A DNA stretch of 64,000 bases from Plantactinospora alkalitolerans (GTDB lineage: Bacteria > Actinomycetota > Actinomycetes > Mycobacteriales > Micromonosporaceae): NCBI RefSeq assembly GCF_015690345.1, contig NZ_JADPUN010000185.1:1-64000 (forward strand), given 5' to 3'. Made by a program: the position numbers and the translations under genes. Below the pieces are notes generated by a model, which was not told the origin of the DNA, did not search any database, and worked only from the letters and a program-made list of their open reading frames with translations. This document shows, in pieces, positions 40,251 to 48,834 of the stretch. The first letter of the stretch is position 1. Each line of letters begins with the position of its first letter.

Positions 40251-41321
40251 ATGAGGCTGGAACGGGTCGTCGACCGGCGCGGGCTGCGGGACTTCCTCGA
40301 CCTCACCGACCGGGTGTACGTCGGCGAGCCGCGCTTCGTACCACCGCTGCGCCAGCAGGTCCGGCGCTGGTGGCGCGACGGCGTGCCGATGTACCTGCTT
40401 CGGGACCGCCCCGGCGGGCAGGTGCTGGGCCGGACCACGCTGCACACCGATGCCGGCTTCGACGCCAAACTGGGGCGGCGGTGCCAGCTGTTCGGGCTGA
40501 CGGAGTTCACCGAGCCCGGGGCGGAACCACTGATCGGAGCGATCATCGAGGCGGCCCGCGCCGCCGGGGACCGGGACACGGTCTTCGGCCCGGTGGCCCT
40601 GCTGCCCAACGAGACGGGCGGGGTGATCACCTCCGGATTCGCGGACCGGGGCTTCGTCGACAGCGCCTACAACCCGGCCTACTACGTCACGGCCTACGAG
40701 TCGTACGGCTTCCGTCGGCGGTTCGAGTCGGACACCTGGATCTGTCCGGTGGCCGGGACCGAGCCGCCACCCGTCGCCGCCCTGCCCGACGGACTTCGGC
40801 TGCACCGGGGCGACACCCGTCGGTTGGACGACCAGCTCGAGCTGTTGCGGGAAATGCTCAACTCGTCCTTCGGCCAGCTCGGCTACTACACCGAGATCTC
40901 GGCGGAGGACCTGCGGCGGCAGACCGAGGGGCTGACGTACCTGCTGGACGAGTCCCTGCTGCTCTATCTGACCAGGGCGGACCGGCCGATCGCCTTCGTC
41001 CTCTGCATCCCGGACATCAGCGAGTTCGTGATCCGGGTCCGGGGCGACCTCGGGCCGCTGAGCCAACTCCGGCTGCTGGCCACCCGGCGGCGGTACCGGC
41101 GCGAGGCGATTCTGCTGATCAAGGGGGTGGCTCCGGCGGAGCAGGGACGCGGATACCAGCGACTGCTCTCCGACGAACTGCACCGCAACCTGCGGGCCGG
41201 CGGCTACACGACCCTGCGCAGCACGTACGTCGGGCGCGACAATCCCGCGTCGGCGGCGCAGTTCCGGGCGATGGGCGGCCGACCGCTGCACGGGTACACG
41301 TTCTACGAGAAGGCGCTGTAG
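40251..41321 (+). CDS. GNAT-like N-acyltransferase
   Basis: A 356-aa protein. The C-terminal part has a GNAT-type acetyl-CoA motif (LIKGVAPAEQGRGYQRLLSD) followed by the late strand YTTLRSTYVGRDNPASAAQF and FRAMGGRPLHGYTFYEKAL, which is a common ending in acyltransferases of this fold. The N-terminal part (FLDLTDRVYVGEPRFVPPLR) resembles the first half of double-GNAT proteins. It should acylate an amine. ATG 40251 has the site GAGGAAGC. The stop is directly followed by the next start. Confidence 0.75.
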   Translation: MRLERVVDRRGLRDFLDLTDRVYVGEPRFVPPLRQQVRRWWRDGVPMYLLRDRPGGQVLGRTTLHTDAGFDAKLGRRCQLFGLTEFTEPGAEPLIGAIIEAARAAGDRDTVFGPVALLPNETGGVITSGFADRGFVDSAYNPAYYVTAYESYGFRRRFESDTWICPVAGTEPPPVAALPDGLRLHRGDTRRLDDQLELLREMLNSSFGQLGYYTEISAEDLRRQTEGLTYLLDESLLLYLTRADRPIAFVLCIPDISEFVIRVRGDLGPLSQLRLLATRRRYRREAILLIKGVAPAEQGRGYQRLLSDELHRNLRAGGYTTLRSTYVGRDNPASAAQFRAMGGRPLHGYTFYEKAL

Positions 41322-42290
41322 ATGGATGTCGAGGCGTTCCGGGCGCTGGCGCCGCTGTGCTGGCGGGCGCCGAGCGCGCACAACACCCAGCCGTGGCGGC
41401 TGCGCTACGAGTCCCGGGCCGTACGGGTGGGCTGGGATCCGGCGGACGCCCTGCCGGCGGCCGATCCGACCGGTCGCGACCTGCGGCTCTCGCTCGGTGC
41501 GTTCGTCGAGACCTGCCTGGTCGTCGCCGCAGACGCCGGTCTCGCGGTACGGTTCGACGCCGACCACTGTGCCGAGGGCCATCGGATCGGCTGGTTGCGT
41601 GGCGCGGGGCGGCGGTACGACACGCCGTTCGGGGCGGCCGGGGTACGGGATCGGCGTACCCATCGGGGCCGGTACCTGACCGGGCCGGAGCCGGAGGTCG
41701 TCGCGGACCTCGACGCGCTCGCCCGGACGGTGGGTGCCCGGTTCCGGGCGGTACCGGACGCCGGCCCGCTGCCGGGGCTGATCCGCGCCGCCGACCAGCA
41801 GCTCTACGCGGATTCCGCGATCGCCGGTGAGCTGCGGTCGTGGCTGCGCCTGACCCCGCGCCATCCGCGCTACCACGCCGACGGGCTCACCGACCGGGCC
41901 TTGGCGCTGTCCCGGGCCGAGGCGGCCGGGCTCCGGGCGGCGTTGGCGGGGTACCCGCTGCTGCGTCGGGTCGGCCTGCCCCGGATCCTGGCGGCGGCGG
42001 GCGGCAACCCGCTCGCCCTCGGCGGCGACGTCCTGGTCCTGGTGGGCCCGCCCGACCTGGACGACCAGGCGCAGGTGACGATCGGCCGGGCACTTCTGCG
42101 GATCTGGCTCACCGTGCAGGCGGCGGGGCTGGCGGCACACCCGCTGAGCCAGCTTCTCGACGCGCCCGTGCCGCGTGCCGCGCTCGCCGCGCAGTTCGGC
42201 GTCGCGCCGCAACGACTGCTGCACGTGGTCCGGGTCGGCCGCCCCGCGACGGCGGCGGCACCGTCCGCCCGGCGGCGCGACCAGCCCTGA
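41322..42290 (+). CDS. Nitroreductase-like FMN protein (Acg type)
   Basis: A 322-aa protein with the Acg/nitroreductase-like beginning LAPLCWRAPSAHNTQPWRLR, a middle FMN-site region (RDRRTHRGRYLTG), and the C-terminal segment TVQAAGLAAHPLSQLLDAPV. The family includes FMN oxidoreductases and FMN-storage proteins; in natural-product pathways nitroreductase-fold proteins often oxidise azolines or amides. It starts with no gap after the GNAT gene and ends the four-gene operon, 11 bp before a convergent gene. The reaction is not known. Confidence 0.78.
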   Translation: MDVEAFRALAPLCWRAPSAHNTQPWRLRYESRAVRVGWDPADALPAADPTGRDLRLSLGAFVETCLVVAADAGLAVRFDADHCAEGHRIGWLRGAGRRYDTPFGAAGVRDRRTHRGRYLTGPEPEVVADLDALARTVGARFRAVPDAGPLPGLIRAADQQLYADSAIAGELRSWLRLTPRHPRYHADGLTDRALALSRAEAAGLRAALAGYPLLRRVGLPRILAAAGGNPLALGGDVLVLVGPPDLDDQAQVTIGRALLRIWLTVQAAGLAAHPLSQLLDAPVPRAALAAQFGVAPQRLLHVVRVGRPATAAAPSARRRDQP

Positions 42291-42301
42291 CCCGGGCCGA
42301 C

Positions 42302-42844
42302 TCAGAGTTTCGGGTGATGTCTCGCGTTCCGCAGCCGGATGCCGCTGAACGCCACGGTGCTGGTGATCACGGCGTCCCAGAAGGGCCAGAGGTTGTCCAG
42401 TACGCGCAGTTGGATCCCCGCCTCGGCGTGGCACTGGAGCAGGTCGCCGACCGGCTCGGCAGGACCGAGTGGCTCGACCGTCTCGACCGACACGTGGGCG
42501 TGTGGCTCGGGCATGCCGAAGGGCCGGAACTGCTCGGCCGGCAGCCGGTAGGCGTACAGCCGCGTCTGACGTATCGCCTCCAGCCAGCCGTACTCGATCG
42601 CATGGACGCGATCGCCGCAGCCGGATCCCATGATGCGTTCCCGGTCCGCCTCGGAGGTCGCGTCGCAGACCCAGGCCATCGCGCGCGGGCACCGGCGGGG
42701 AAACCAGTAGTCGGGTGCGCGATCGTGGTCGACGGCCCAGACGTACGCGTCCGACTGCTGGGCGGTCGCGGCGACGTGCGGAACGAACCGGGTGATCGTC
42801 GGATCCTCTGAAAAGTGCAGCACCTGCCCGGGGTCCGGTCGCAT
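42302..42844 (-). CDS. DUF6886-family protein
   Basis: A 180-aa protein beginning MRPDPGQVLHFSEDPTITRF, with AYVWAVDHDRAPDYWFPRRC and the ending RLRNARHHPKL, matching a conserved bacterial family of unknown function (DUF6886-like). It is soluble. ATG 42844 starts the conserved LHFSEDP region; no ribosome site is evident. It is convergent with the four-gene operon and probably independent of it. Confidence 0.75.
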   Translation of the reverse strand: MRPDPGQVLHFSEDPTITRFVPHVAATAQQSDAYVWAVDHDRAPDYWFPRRCPRAMAWVCDATSEADRERIMGSGCGDRVHAIEYGWLEAIRQTRLYAYRLPAEQFRPFGMPEPHAHVSVETVEPLGPAEPVGDLLQCHAEAGIQLRVLDNLWPFWDAVITSTVAFSGIRLRNARHHPKL

Positions 42845-42924
42845 TTGAATGTTGATACGGCAGGGTCGGGGCCGGGCACAACCCCGATCCGTGCAAATTG
42901 CGCGGACGACCGTCCGGCGACGCA

Positions 42925-43365
42925 CTACTGGTCCGACATCGGGTCACTCCGAGGTCCCGGCCGGTGTCCCGGCACCGGGCGGAGCGTGGTGACCTCGGTG
43001 TCGAGATCGAGCCCGACGTGGATCAGGGACGCGTGCCCGGGATCGTCGACGCGGACCACGACGCGCTGGACGCCGGGACTGTCGAGAACCTTCGTCGTGT
43101 ACGACGTCAGGCGTTCGATGTCGCCCACCCAGAGCGTGTGGTCCATCAGGTCGAGTTCTCCGTCGAAGACCACTGGGCCGAGATACGGCATGTCCCGGGA
43201 CCAGATCGACACCCGGGTCGGCGCGGCCTGTCCCCGGGTGCGTACCACGACGTGTCGGTCGTCGGCGGTCGCCGCCGAGTCGTCGTGCTCCACCTCGGGA
43301 AAGGCCGTGGCACCGAGTACGACCACGGCGTGGTTGGTGTAGATGTCGACGGCTCCGACCAGCAA
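42925..43365 (-). CDS. Hypothetical protein, 146 aa
   Basis: I do not recognise this protein. It begins LLVGAVDIYTNHAVVVLGAT and is mainly beta-strand (RHVVVRTRGQAAPTRVSIWS, LGPVVFDGELDLMDHTLWVG), with a conserved-looking GVQRVVVRVDDPG near the end. TTG 43365 is chosen because GAGGAGCACAG precedes it; the frame extends upstream in low-quality sequence. The protein is soluble and acidic. The 250 bp upstream of it hold no credible gene. Confidence 0.6.
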   Translation of the reverse strand: MLVGAVDIYTNHAVVVLGATAFPEVEHDDSAATADDRHVVVRTRGQAAPTRVSIWSRDMPYLGPVVFDGELDLMDHTLWVGDIERLTSYTTKVLDSPGVQRVVVRVDDPGHASLIHVGLDLDTEVTTLRPVPGHRPGPRSDPMSDQ

Positions 43366-43615
43366 CTGTGCTCCTCGTCCGGGTTCAGGGTCGCGGCATC
43401 GTACCCAGCGGCGCCGACATCGCCCGCATCCGTACGCCGGGCGGCGGGCCGGCCCTGACGGGCTCCGGATCCCGATCGGCGGAGGTGTCGGCACGCCGAA
43501 CATCGCCGGTTCCCGATCCACCGGCACCTGTCGTGCCGCGATCTGATCTCGAACGGGATGGTCTGCGTTTGCGTCCCGGTCGATGCCCGGAGCGCGGCGG
43601 GGCGGGTTGACGGCC

Positions 43616-44374
43616 TCAGTAGAGGCCGAGGCGGAAGACCTCGAAGCTGGCCGCGTGCTTGACACCCAGGCGGCTGCCGGTCTGCCGGGAGAAACCGTCC
43701 AGGAACTCCTCGGGGTCGAAGTCCCCGGCGCCAAGGCCCTGTAGATAGGCGGCGTGCGCCTCGAGCGACTGCACGCCCAGGTCGAACGTCTCGGTGGTGT
43801 CGACTCCGTGCTTCGACAGCGGCGATCCGGCGGCCCACACCTCCCGGACGCCGTTCCACTTCTCCAGCCCTTCCTCGATCTGCTCACGGAACACCCAGCG
43901 GTTCGCCGCGTCGCGTGCGGCGTCGAGCACGGCTCGACCGGTGACGATGTGGTCGGACATGTTCAACGCGTTGCCTTCCGCGTCCCAGCTGTCGCGGAAG
44001 TTGTTCGTGATCACGATGTCCGGCCGGTGCGTCCGGATCACCCGACTGAGGTCGCGGCGCAACGCGACGCCGTACTCCAGGACGCCGTCGGGTAGTCCCA
44101 GGAAGTCGACCTGGGACACGCCCACGATCGCCGCGGAGGTGCGCTGTTCCTCCTCGCGGGTCGGTCCGGCCACGGCCGGCTCCATTCCGTCGATCCCGGC
44201 CTCGCCGCTGGTGAGCAGCACGTAGGTGATCTCTTTGCCCTGGCGTGTCCAGCGCGCGATGGCCGCGGCGGCGCCGAACTCCAGGTCGTCTGGATGGGCG
44301 ACGATGGCGAGCCCACGCTGCCAACTCTCGTCGACGGGCTGGAGCGGGTTGGGAACGGGTGCGTCAGCAGACAT
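43616..44374 (-). CDS. PIG-L family deacetylase
   Basis: A 252-aa zinc deacetylase. The metal motif is AIVAHPDDLEFGAAAAIARW (HPDD, near residue 25), and SDHIVTGRAVLDAARDAANR provides the third ligand His. The family removes N-acetyl groups from sugars; in actinomycetes it includes MshB (mycothiol), Mca-type and antibiotic-sugar deacetylases. The full sequence does not allow a choice. ATG 44374 has the site AGGAAG; ATG 44383 is adjacent to that site and less likely. Confidence 0.92.
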   Translation of the reverse strand: MSADAPVPNPLQPVDESWQRGLAIVAHPDDLEFGAAAAIARWTRQGKEITYVLLTSGEAGIDGMEPAVAGPTREEEQRTSAAIVGVSQVDFLGLPDGVLEYGVALRRDLSRVIRTHRPDIVITNNFRDSWDAEGNALNMSDHIVTGRAVLDAARDAANRWVFREQIEEGLEKWNGVREVWAAGSPLSKHGVDTTETFDLGVQSLEAHAAYLQGLGAGDFDPEEFLDGFSRQTGSRLGVKHAASFEVFRLGLY

Positions 44375-44567
44375 GTGACCCATCTTCCTCGACCACGCTC
44401 CGGGGCCGCATCCCTTCCCGCACCCGGCGCCGGTGTCGCTCCGGGCGGTCGACCGCGGATCCCGATGGCGGCGCGGGCCCGCGGGGCGGTGCACACCGCC
44501 CGGCAGCCGTGCCGGGGGTGGAAACCCGGTGGTCCCGCCGACCAGGCCCGTGCGAAGATCGACATCT

Positions 44568-44695
44568 GGGTCGCTAGCTCAACTGGCAGAGCATTCGGCT
44601 GAGTAGCGCGTCCGCTTTCCGCCTGTGCGGTCATGGGAGCGCTTCCTTCTCCTGGTTGGACCGAATGGTTCGGGGTTCGAGTCCCCGGCGACCCA
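44568..44695 (+). tRNA. tRNA-Lys-like gene with a 60-nt segment in the anticodon loop (possible pseudogene)
   Basis: All canonical arms are present except a normal anticodon loop. The acceptor stem GGGTCGC (44568-44574) pairs with GCGACCC (44688-44694), with A at 44695. The D arm is GCTC/GAGC (44577-44580 and 44589-44592), the anticodon stem is TTCGG (44594-44598) with CCGAA (44661-44665), and the T arm CGGGG/CCCCG carries loop TTCGAGT. Where a 7-nt loop should be, CT is followed by 60 nt (44601-44660). The body resembles actinobacterial tRNA-Lys(CTT), whose loop would end CTTAA; no such sequence remains. The insert is too short for a group I intron. No CCA is encoded. It may be a split pseudogene or a novel tRNA-like RNA. 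Confidence 0.6.
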
Positions 44696-44796
44696 CTGTG
44701 CCGCGGCTGCGAGCCGGCAACCGCCGGCGTCGCCTCCCGGGCCGGCGCCCGTCTGTCGTTTCGCCGAGAGTCACCACCAGCGGAAGGGAGAACCCC

Positions 44797-46980
44797 GTGC
44801 TCGAAAAGCTGATCATCTCCAAGACACTGCGCGTCCCGGCAGGCACCGGAGCGGCTGGCGACGGCACGCCGGTGGCCCGGCAACTGGATGCGGTGCTGCT
44901 CGACGTCGGGTTCTCGGCCTCGCGAGCGCTGCTGGAACACGTCGGTGCCCTGGCTCCCGGCCCGGCGCTGGATCTCGCCGCCACGGTCGTGTCCGCGGTG
45001 CGCGAGCTGGTCGGCGACCATGTCCAGCACAACGCCTACTTTCTCGGTTTTCCGGACGACGTTCCGGACACCATCGAGTTCTGGACGGAACGGCTGCGGG
45101 CGGCCGTGCTCAGCCGCGGCGGCACGGCGACCGACGCGAAGCTTCGGGACGCGGTCGTCTCGGGCGGGGTGAACCTGCTCGACCTGCCGGCCTACGGCGT
45201 CTACCCGCACACCTACGCCGAGCTGTTGGCCGCGCACGACTCGCTGATCGCCACGGCCGGTGACCGGGTGACCCTGCTGCATCTCGGCGACACCGTCGAC
45301 GCGGAGGCGGCGCGGCTCTACCTGGCCCTGGCCGGTAGCTCGACGCCACTCGGCGAGGCGGACCTCGCGATCCTCGGCGAGCTCGCGGTCGCCTGCCTGG
45401 ACGGCGCGCAACCAGCCGAGATTCCGGTGCGGGAGAACCGTGCCGTCCTGAACGGGATGCGGCTCGTCCTCGGCAGGCCGCTGGTCGCCGTGGACACCAC
45501 GACCGACGTGCTACGCCTCGCCTGCTATGCCTCCGGCGGGGACGCCTCGCTCGGAACACCTGCGCGATTTCGTGCCTTTCGGCGCCGGGAGCGCCGGATC
45601 CTGCTTGCCGCCCTGGACGGGGTCGTCGGCGCGAGCCCGGACAAGCTTGGTGACGTCGCACGTTACGCGGAGCGGTGGAAGCGGCTCGGGGAGCGGCTGC
45701 ACCCGCACGAGTACGACGAGTGGCCGCACGCACAGGAGGTGTTCGCCGTCGCGCGGGGGGACCGGCGAGGACACGGCCTCGCCGGTCGTGCCGAGGCGGC
45801 GATCCGGGCCGGAGCCATCGGCCCGGCCGCGTCGGTGCTGTCGGCCGCGCCGGGACTGCTCCTGCGATCGGCGGACCGGCTGCTGCGGCTGGCGCCGGCG
45901 TCGGAGCGAGGCGTCGTGGTCGACGCAGTCACTGGTGCGCTCGGCTCGGCGTCGGGCCGGGTGCTCTGTTCGCTGCGCGAGCATGTCGGCAACCGGCTGA
46001 CGCCCGCGTCCGTCCGGATGTACGCGAGCCGCTCTCGGCGGGCGTGGGTCGGGCCGGACGAGCGGCCGCCGCTGCCGGCCGGTCTGGTGGCCGAGTTGTC
46101 GTCGCTGCTCGACGCGGAGATCAGCGCCCGGCTGCCGGAACCGGGGCGACCGCTGGTGGTGGACCCGCAGGTGCTCGACGTCGCACTGCCGCTGTCCGGC
46201 CGGGCGACCGAAGGCGGATTCGGGGTGCTGCCGAGGGGCTCGCGGGCATCGGTCTCCGGTGAACTGCTGCGCTTCTTCACCTACTGGCGCCAGACCGAGC
46301 GGCGTACCGACCACGACCTGTCGGTGCTGCTGCTCGACGACGAGTTCCACGCTGTGGGCCAGGTGTCCTGGACGAACTACCGCCACGCCGGCGTGGTGCA
46401 CTCCGGCGACGTCACCGACGCGACGAACGGTGCGACCGAGTTCATCGACGTGCCCCTGACGGTTCCCGGGCAATACGTGGTTCCGCAGGTCCACGTCTAC
46501 GCGGGCGAGTCGTTCGACGACGTCGCCGAGTCGATGTTCGGGTACCAGACCCGGGGACGGGACCAGCGCGGCGCCCCGTTCGACGCACGGACGGTGCGGG
46601 CGCGCTCGCAGCTGCGCGGCCAGGGCCGAGTCGCGCTGCCGATGGTGTTCGCCAGGGGCGAGCGTGGCTGGCAGGCCGTGTGGCTCCACCTGTACCTGCG
46701 GGGTATGCCGTCGTTCAACCGGGTGGAGGAGAACACGTTCAGCACGGCGGACCGGGTACGGGCGCTGATGGAGCGGCGCTACCTCACCGTGTCCTACCTT
46801 GTCGACCGGTGGCGGGCCCGGGCCGAGGTGCTGACGTGGGACGGCCGGTTGCCGGACGAGCCGATCACGTTCATCGGCATCGAGGCGCCCGAGGGCCTGC
46901 CGGACGGCTCGGAGGCGTACACCCTGGACCGGCTGGGCGAGCTGATACCGGACAGCCTGCCGGGCGAGCCGCGCAGGTGA
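44797..46980 (+). CDS. TerD-like stress protein, large (727 aa)
   Basis: A 727-aa soluble protein. The C-terminal third (residues 470-690) has TerD-type features: DHDLSVLLLDDEFHAVGQVS, HAGVVHSGDVTDATNGATEF and a late VWLHLYLRGMPSFN. The N-terminal two thirds are helical (ALDLAATVVSAVRELVGDHV, NAYFLGFPDDVPDTIEF) and resemble actinobacterial and myxobacterial proteins annotated as SCO0854/MXAN_6230-like. Some relatives are said to have a RING domain; no cysteine cluster is seen here. Role in tellurite or envelope stress is inferred from the fold. GTG 44797 has a GGAAGGGAG site. It lies 101 bp after the tRNA-like gene. Confidence 0.8.
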   Translation: MLEKLIISKTLRVPAGTGAAGDGTPVARQLDAVLLDVGFSASRALLEHVGALAPGPALDLAATVVSAVRELVGDHVQHNAYFLGFPDDVPDTIEFWTERLRAAVLSRGGTATDAKLRDAVVSGGVNLLDLPAYGVYPHTYAELLAAHDSLIATAGDRVTLLHLGDTVDAEAARLYLALAGSSTPLGEADLAILGELAVACLDGAQPAEIPVRENRAVLNGMRLVLGRPLVAVDTTTDVLRLACYASGGDASLGTPARFRAFRRRERRILLAALDGVVGASPDKLGDVARYAERWKRLGERLHPHEYDEWPHAQEVFAVARGDRRGHGLAGRAEAAIRAGAIGPAASVLSAAPGLLLRSADRLLRLAPASERGVVVDAVTGALGSASGRVLCSLREHVGNRLTPASVRMYASRSRRAWVGPDERPPLPAGLVAELSSLLDAEISARLPEPGRPLVVDPQVLDVALPLSGRATEGGFGVLPRGSRASVSGELLRFFTYWRQTERRTDHDLSVLLLDDEFHAVGQVSWTNYRHAGVVHSGDVTDATNGATEFIDVPLTVPGQYVVPQVHVYAGESFDDVAESMFGYQTRGRDQRGAPFDARTVRARSQLRGQGRVALPMVFARGERGWQAVWLHLYLRGMPSFNRVEENTFSTADRVRALMERRYLTVSYLVDRWRARAEVLTWDGRLPDEPITFIGIEAPEGLPDGSEAYTLDRLGELIPDSLPGEPRR

Positions 46981-47002
46981 GGGCTTCGTACCCCGCCCAA
47001 GG

Positions 47003-47036
47003 CTCTGGGGTGGAGCCGACCGGCTCCACCCCAGAG
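47003..47036. terminator. Bidirectional terminator, perfect 15-bp stem
   Basis: CTCTGGGGTGGAGCC (47003-47017) and its complement (47022-47036) with a 4-nt loop, flanked by AAG and CTT. It serves the convergent TerD-like and CE1-CBM2 genes. Confidence 0.8.
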
Positions 47037-47047
47037 TCTTCTGTCGA

Positions 47048-48406
47048 TCAGGCGAGGCTGCAGGCCGCACCGTTGAGGGTGAACGAGGCGGGCCTGGCGG
47101 TGTTGCCGGTGTGGTTGGCTTGGAAGCCGATGCTCACCGACGCGTTCGGCGCGATCGCGCCGTTGTAGGAGGCGTTCCGGGCCGTTACCTGTCCGGAGGA
47201 CGGCGAGTAGCTGGCGTTCCAGCCGGAGGTGATGGTCTGGCCGCTCGGCAGGGTGAAGACCAGCGACCAGCCGTTGACCGCGGTCGTGCCGGTGTTGGTG
47301 ATGGTGAGGCTCTCGGTCAGGCCCGTGTTCCACGCGTTCACGGTGCTGGTGACCCGGCACGCGCCGGGGCCCGTCGTCGGTCCTGTGGTCGGGCCGGTCG
47401 TCGGTCCCGTGGTCGGTCCGGTCGTCGGTCCGGTGGTCGGTCCGGTGGTCGGGCCCGTCGTCGGTCCTGTCGTCGGCGTGGTGCCCTCGAACTGGGTGAA
47501 GAAGGTCCAGGTCTCCTGGGGGAGCCACTGCCCGCCGGAGTCCGACGGGCTGCCGGTGTGCCCTCCGTCGAACGCGTACCAGGCAACCGGATGCCCGGCC
47601 GAGCAGCCCGAGTAGTGGAACTCGGTGTGCCGTCCGCTGCCCTGCGTCGGCTCGGGCGGGCTTGCCGCGGTGCAGCCGTTGTTCCGGACGAACCTGTCGC
47701 GCATCGAGCGTCCGCCGGAGATGCTGAGCACGTTGTCACTGATGCCGTGCGCATGGAGATACGCGATCGGCTGGGTGCCGCCGTTGCATCCGCTGAGCAC
47801 GCCACCGGCGTAGATCGCGACGGCGCGGAAGACGTTGGCACGGGCACACGCGAGCGCGTAGCTCATGCCGCCGCCGTAGCTGAATCCCAGGGAGAATATC
47901 TGTGCCGTGTCGACACAGAGAGCGTTCCCGATCGTCTGGATCATGTTGTCGGTGAAGGTCACGTCCTCGCCGCCGGAATTGGCCCAGCCGGCGTTGAGGC
48001 CCTCGGGCGCGACGAAGATCGTGCTGTTGTTCGACAGCGGCAGGAGACCGTAGTAGTTCCCGCTCGCGACCGCGTTGGCGTTGCCGTTCAACCAGTGGAA
48101 CCCGAAGACCAGCCGGTAGGGACGGCTGTTGTCGTAGTTGTTGGGCAGCCTCAGGATGAAGGTGCGGTTCTTTCCGCCGCTCTGCATCGAATGTGTGCCG
48201 TTGGCCAGCGCCGGTGCCTTACCGCAGCCGGCGGTGGCCGCGAGGACGCCTACCCCGGAGCCCGGCGCGCTTCCGCCGGCTCCTCCGGATATCGCCGCAC
48301 CCGACGGTATCGCGGTCGCCACCAACATCGCGACGCCAGCGGCGGCTGCGATGCCCGACAGCGTCAGAATCGTCGGGCGACGTCTGCGACCTGTTCTCCC
48401 AATCAA
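47048..48406 (-). CDS. Secreted CE1-type esterase with CBM2 cellulose-binding module
   Basis: A 452-aa exported esterase. Residues 1-38 are a signal peptide (ILTLSGIAAAAGVAMLVATA). The catalytic domain (about residues 55-300) is of the polyhydroxybutyrate depolymerase/feruloyl esterase (CE1) type: nucleophile elbow LGFSYGGGMS, Asp in AHGISDNVL and His in FDGGHTGSPS. A linker of nine TTGP repeats follows, then a CBM2 module (about 350-452: TSTVNAWNTGLTESLTITNT) with two Cys. It should release acetyl or feruloyl groups from plant cell-wall polysaccharide. TTG 48406 has a strong AGGAGG site. Confidence 0.92.
   Translation of the reverse strand: MIGRTGRRRRPTILTLSGIAAAAGVAMLVATAIPSGAAISGGAGGSAPGSGVGVLAATAGCGKAPALANGTHSMQSGGKNRTFILRLPNNYDNSRPYRLVFGFHWLNGNANAVASGNYYGLLPLSNNSTIFVAPEGLNAGWANSGGEDVTFTDNMIQTIGNALCVDTAQIFSLGFSYGGGMSYALACARANVFRAVAIYAGGVLSGCNGGTQPIAYLHAHGISDNVLSISGGRSMRDRFVRNNGCTAASPPEPTQGSGRHTEFHYSGCSAGHPVAWYAFDGGHTGSPSDSGGQWLPQETWTFFTQFEGTTPTTGPTTGPTTGPTTGPTTGPTTGPTTGPTTGPTTGPGACRVTSTVNAWNTGLTESLTITNTGTTAVNGWSLVFTLPSGQTITSGWNASYSPSSGQVTARNASYNGAIAPNASVSIGFQANHTGNTARPASFTLNGAACSLA
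47366..47473 (-). repeat. Nine 12-bp tandem repeats coding a TTGP linker
   Basis: Nine near-identical 12-bp units inside the CE1-CBM2 gene encode (TTGP)x9, a flexible, probably glycosylated linker. Such a repeat is prone to copy-number change between strains. Confidence 0.85.
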
Positions 48407-48834
48407 CGTTCCTCCTCAGAGTATGGGCCATAACGGCAGCGCCGGAGACAAATCGACCGGCTGGGGTCAGCGCGGCCGGTGTCGGCGACGCATCGGCGGC
48501 GGCGGTCGCCGCGACCAGAGCGGCACGGGGGACGAACCGCTCCGGTGGTCGCGAGCCGGCGGCGCGTGGTCTGCACCGGGCCGCCCGTGCGACGAGGTCG
48601 CACACGCGTCGACCGCATGCCCACCACCTCGACAGCCATCGATAACAATAACTGTCAATGTAGAAGGAAAGATGACGATCGTCAATCGAACGCCTAACGT
48701 CGGATCGTCGGATCGTCCAGGCCACATCGCCATCGCCCGCCGGGCCGGACTCCGATCTCGACAACGGAGCGATCCTCGTGGCATCGTCGGGCTCGCCACC
48801 ACCCGGAGCTCCGGGGGAGAGGACGGGAAGACCG
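48407..48834. other. Divergent regulatory region between two secreted hydrolase genes
   Basis: 428 bp without a convincing gene. The part 48640-48700 is unusually AT-rich (GATAACAATAACTGTCAATG) and contains the palindrome GACGATCGTC at 48673-48682, so the promoter of the DUF6351 gene probably lies there. Frames through the region look like shadows of coding bias. Confidence 0.5.

Noticed and set aside
44635-44646. GGGAGCGCTTCC as a CebR/LacI-family operator for the nearby secreted hydrolases.
   Set aside because: It lies inside the tRNA-like gene and far from either hydrolase start; kept only as a note on the insert's origin.
44601-44660. Group I intron in the tRNA anticodon loop.
   Set aside because: Sixty nucleotides are far below the minimum for a self-splicing intron and no P7/P3 core is present.
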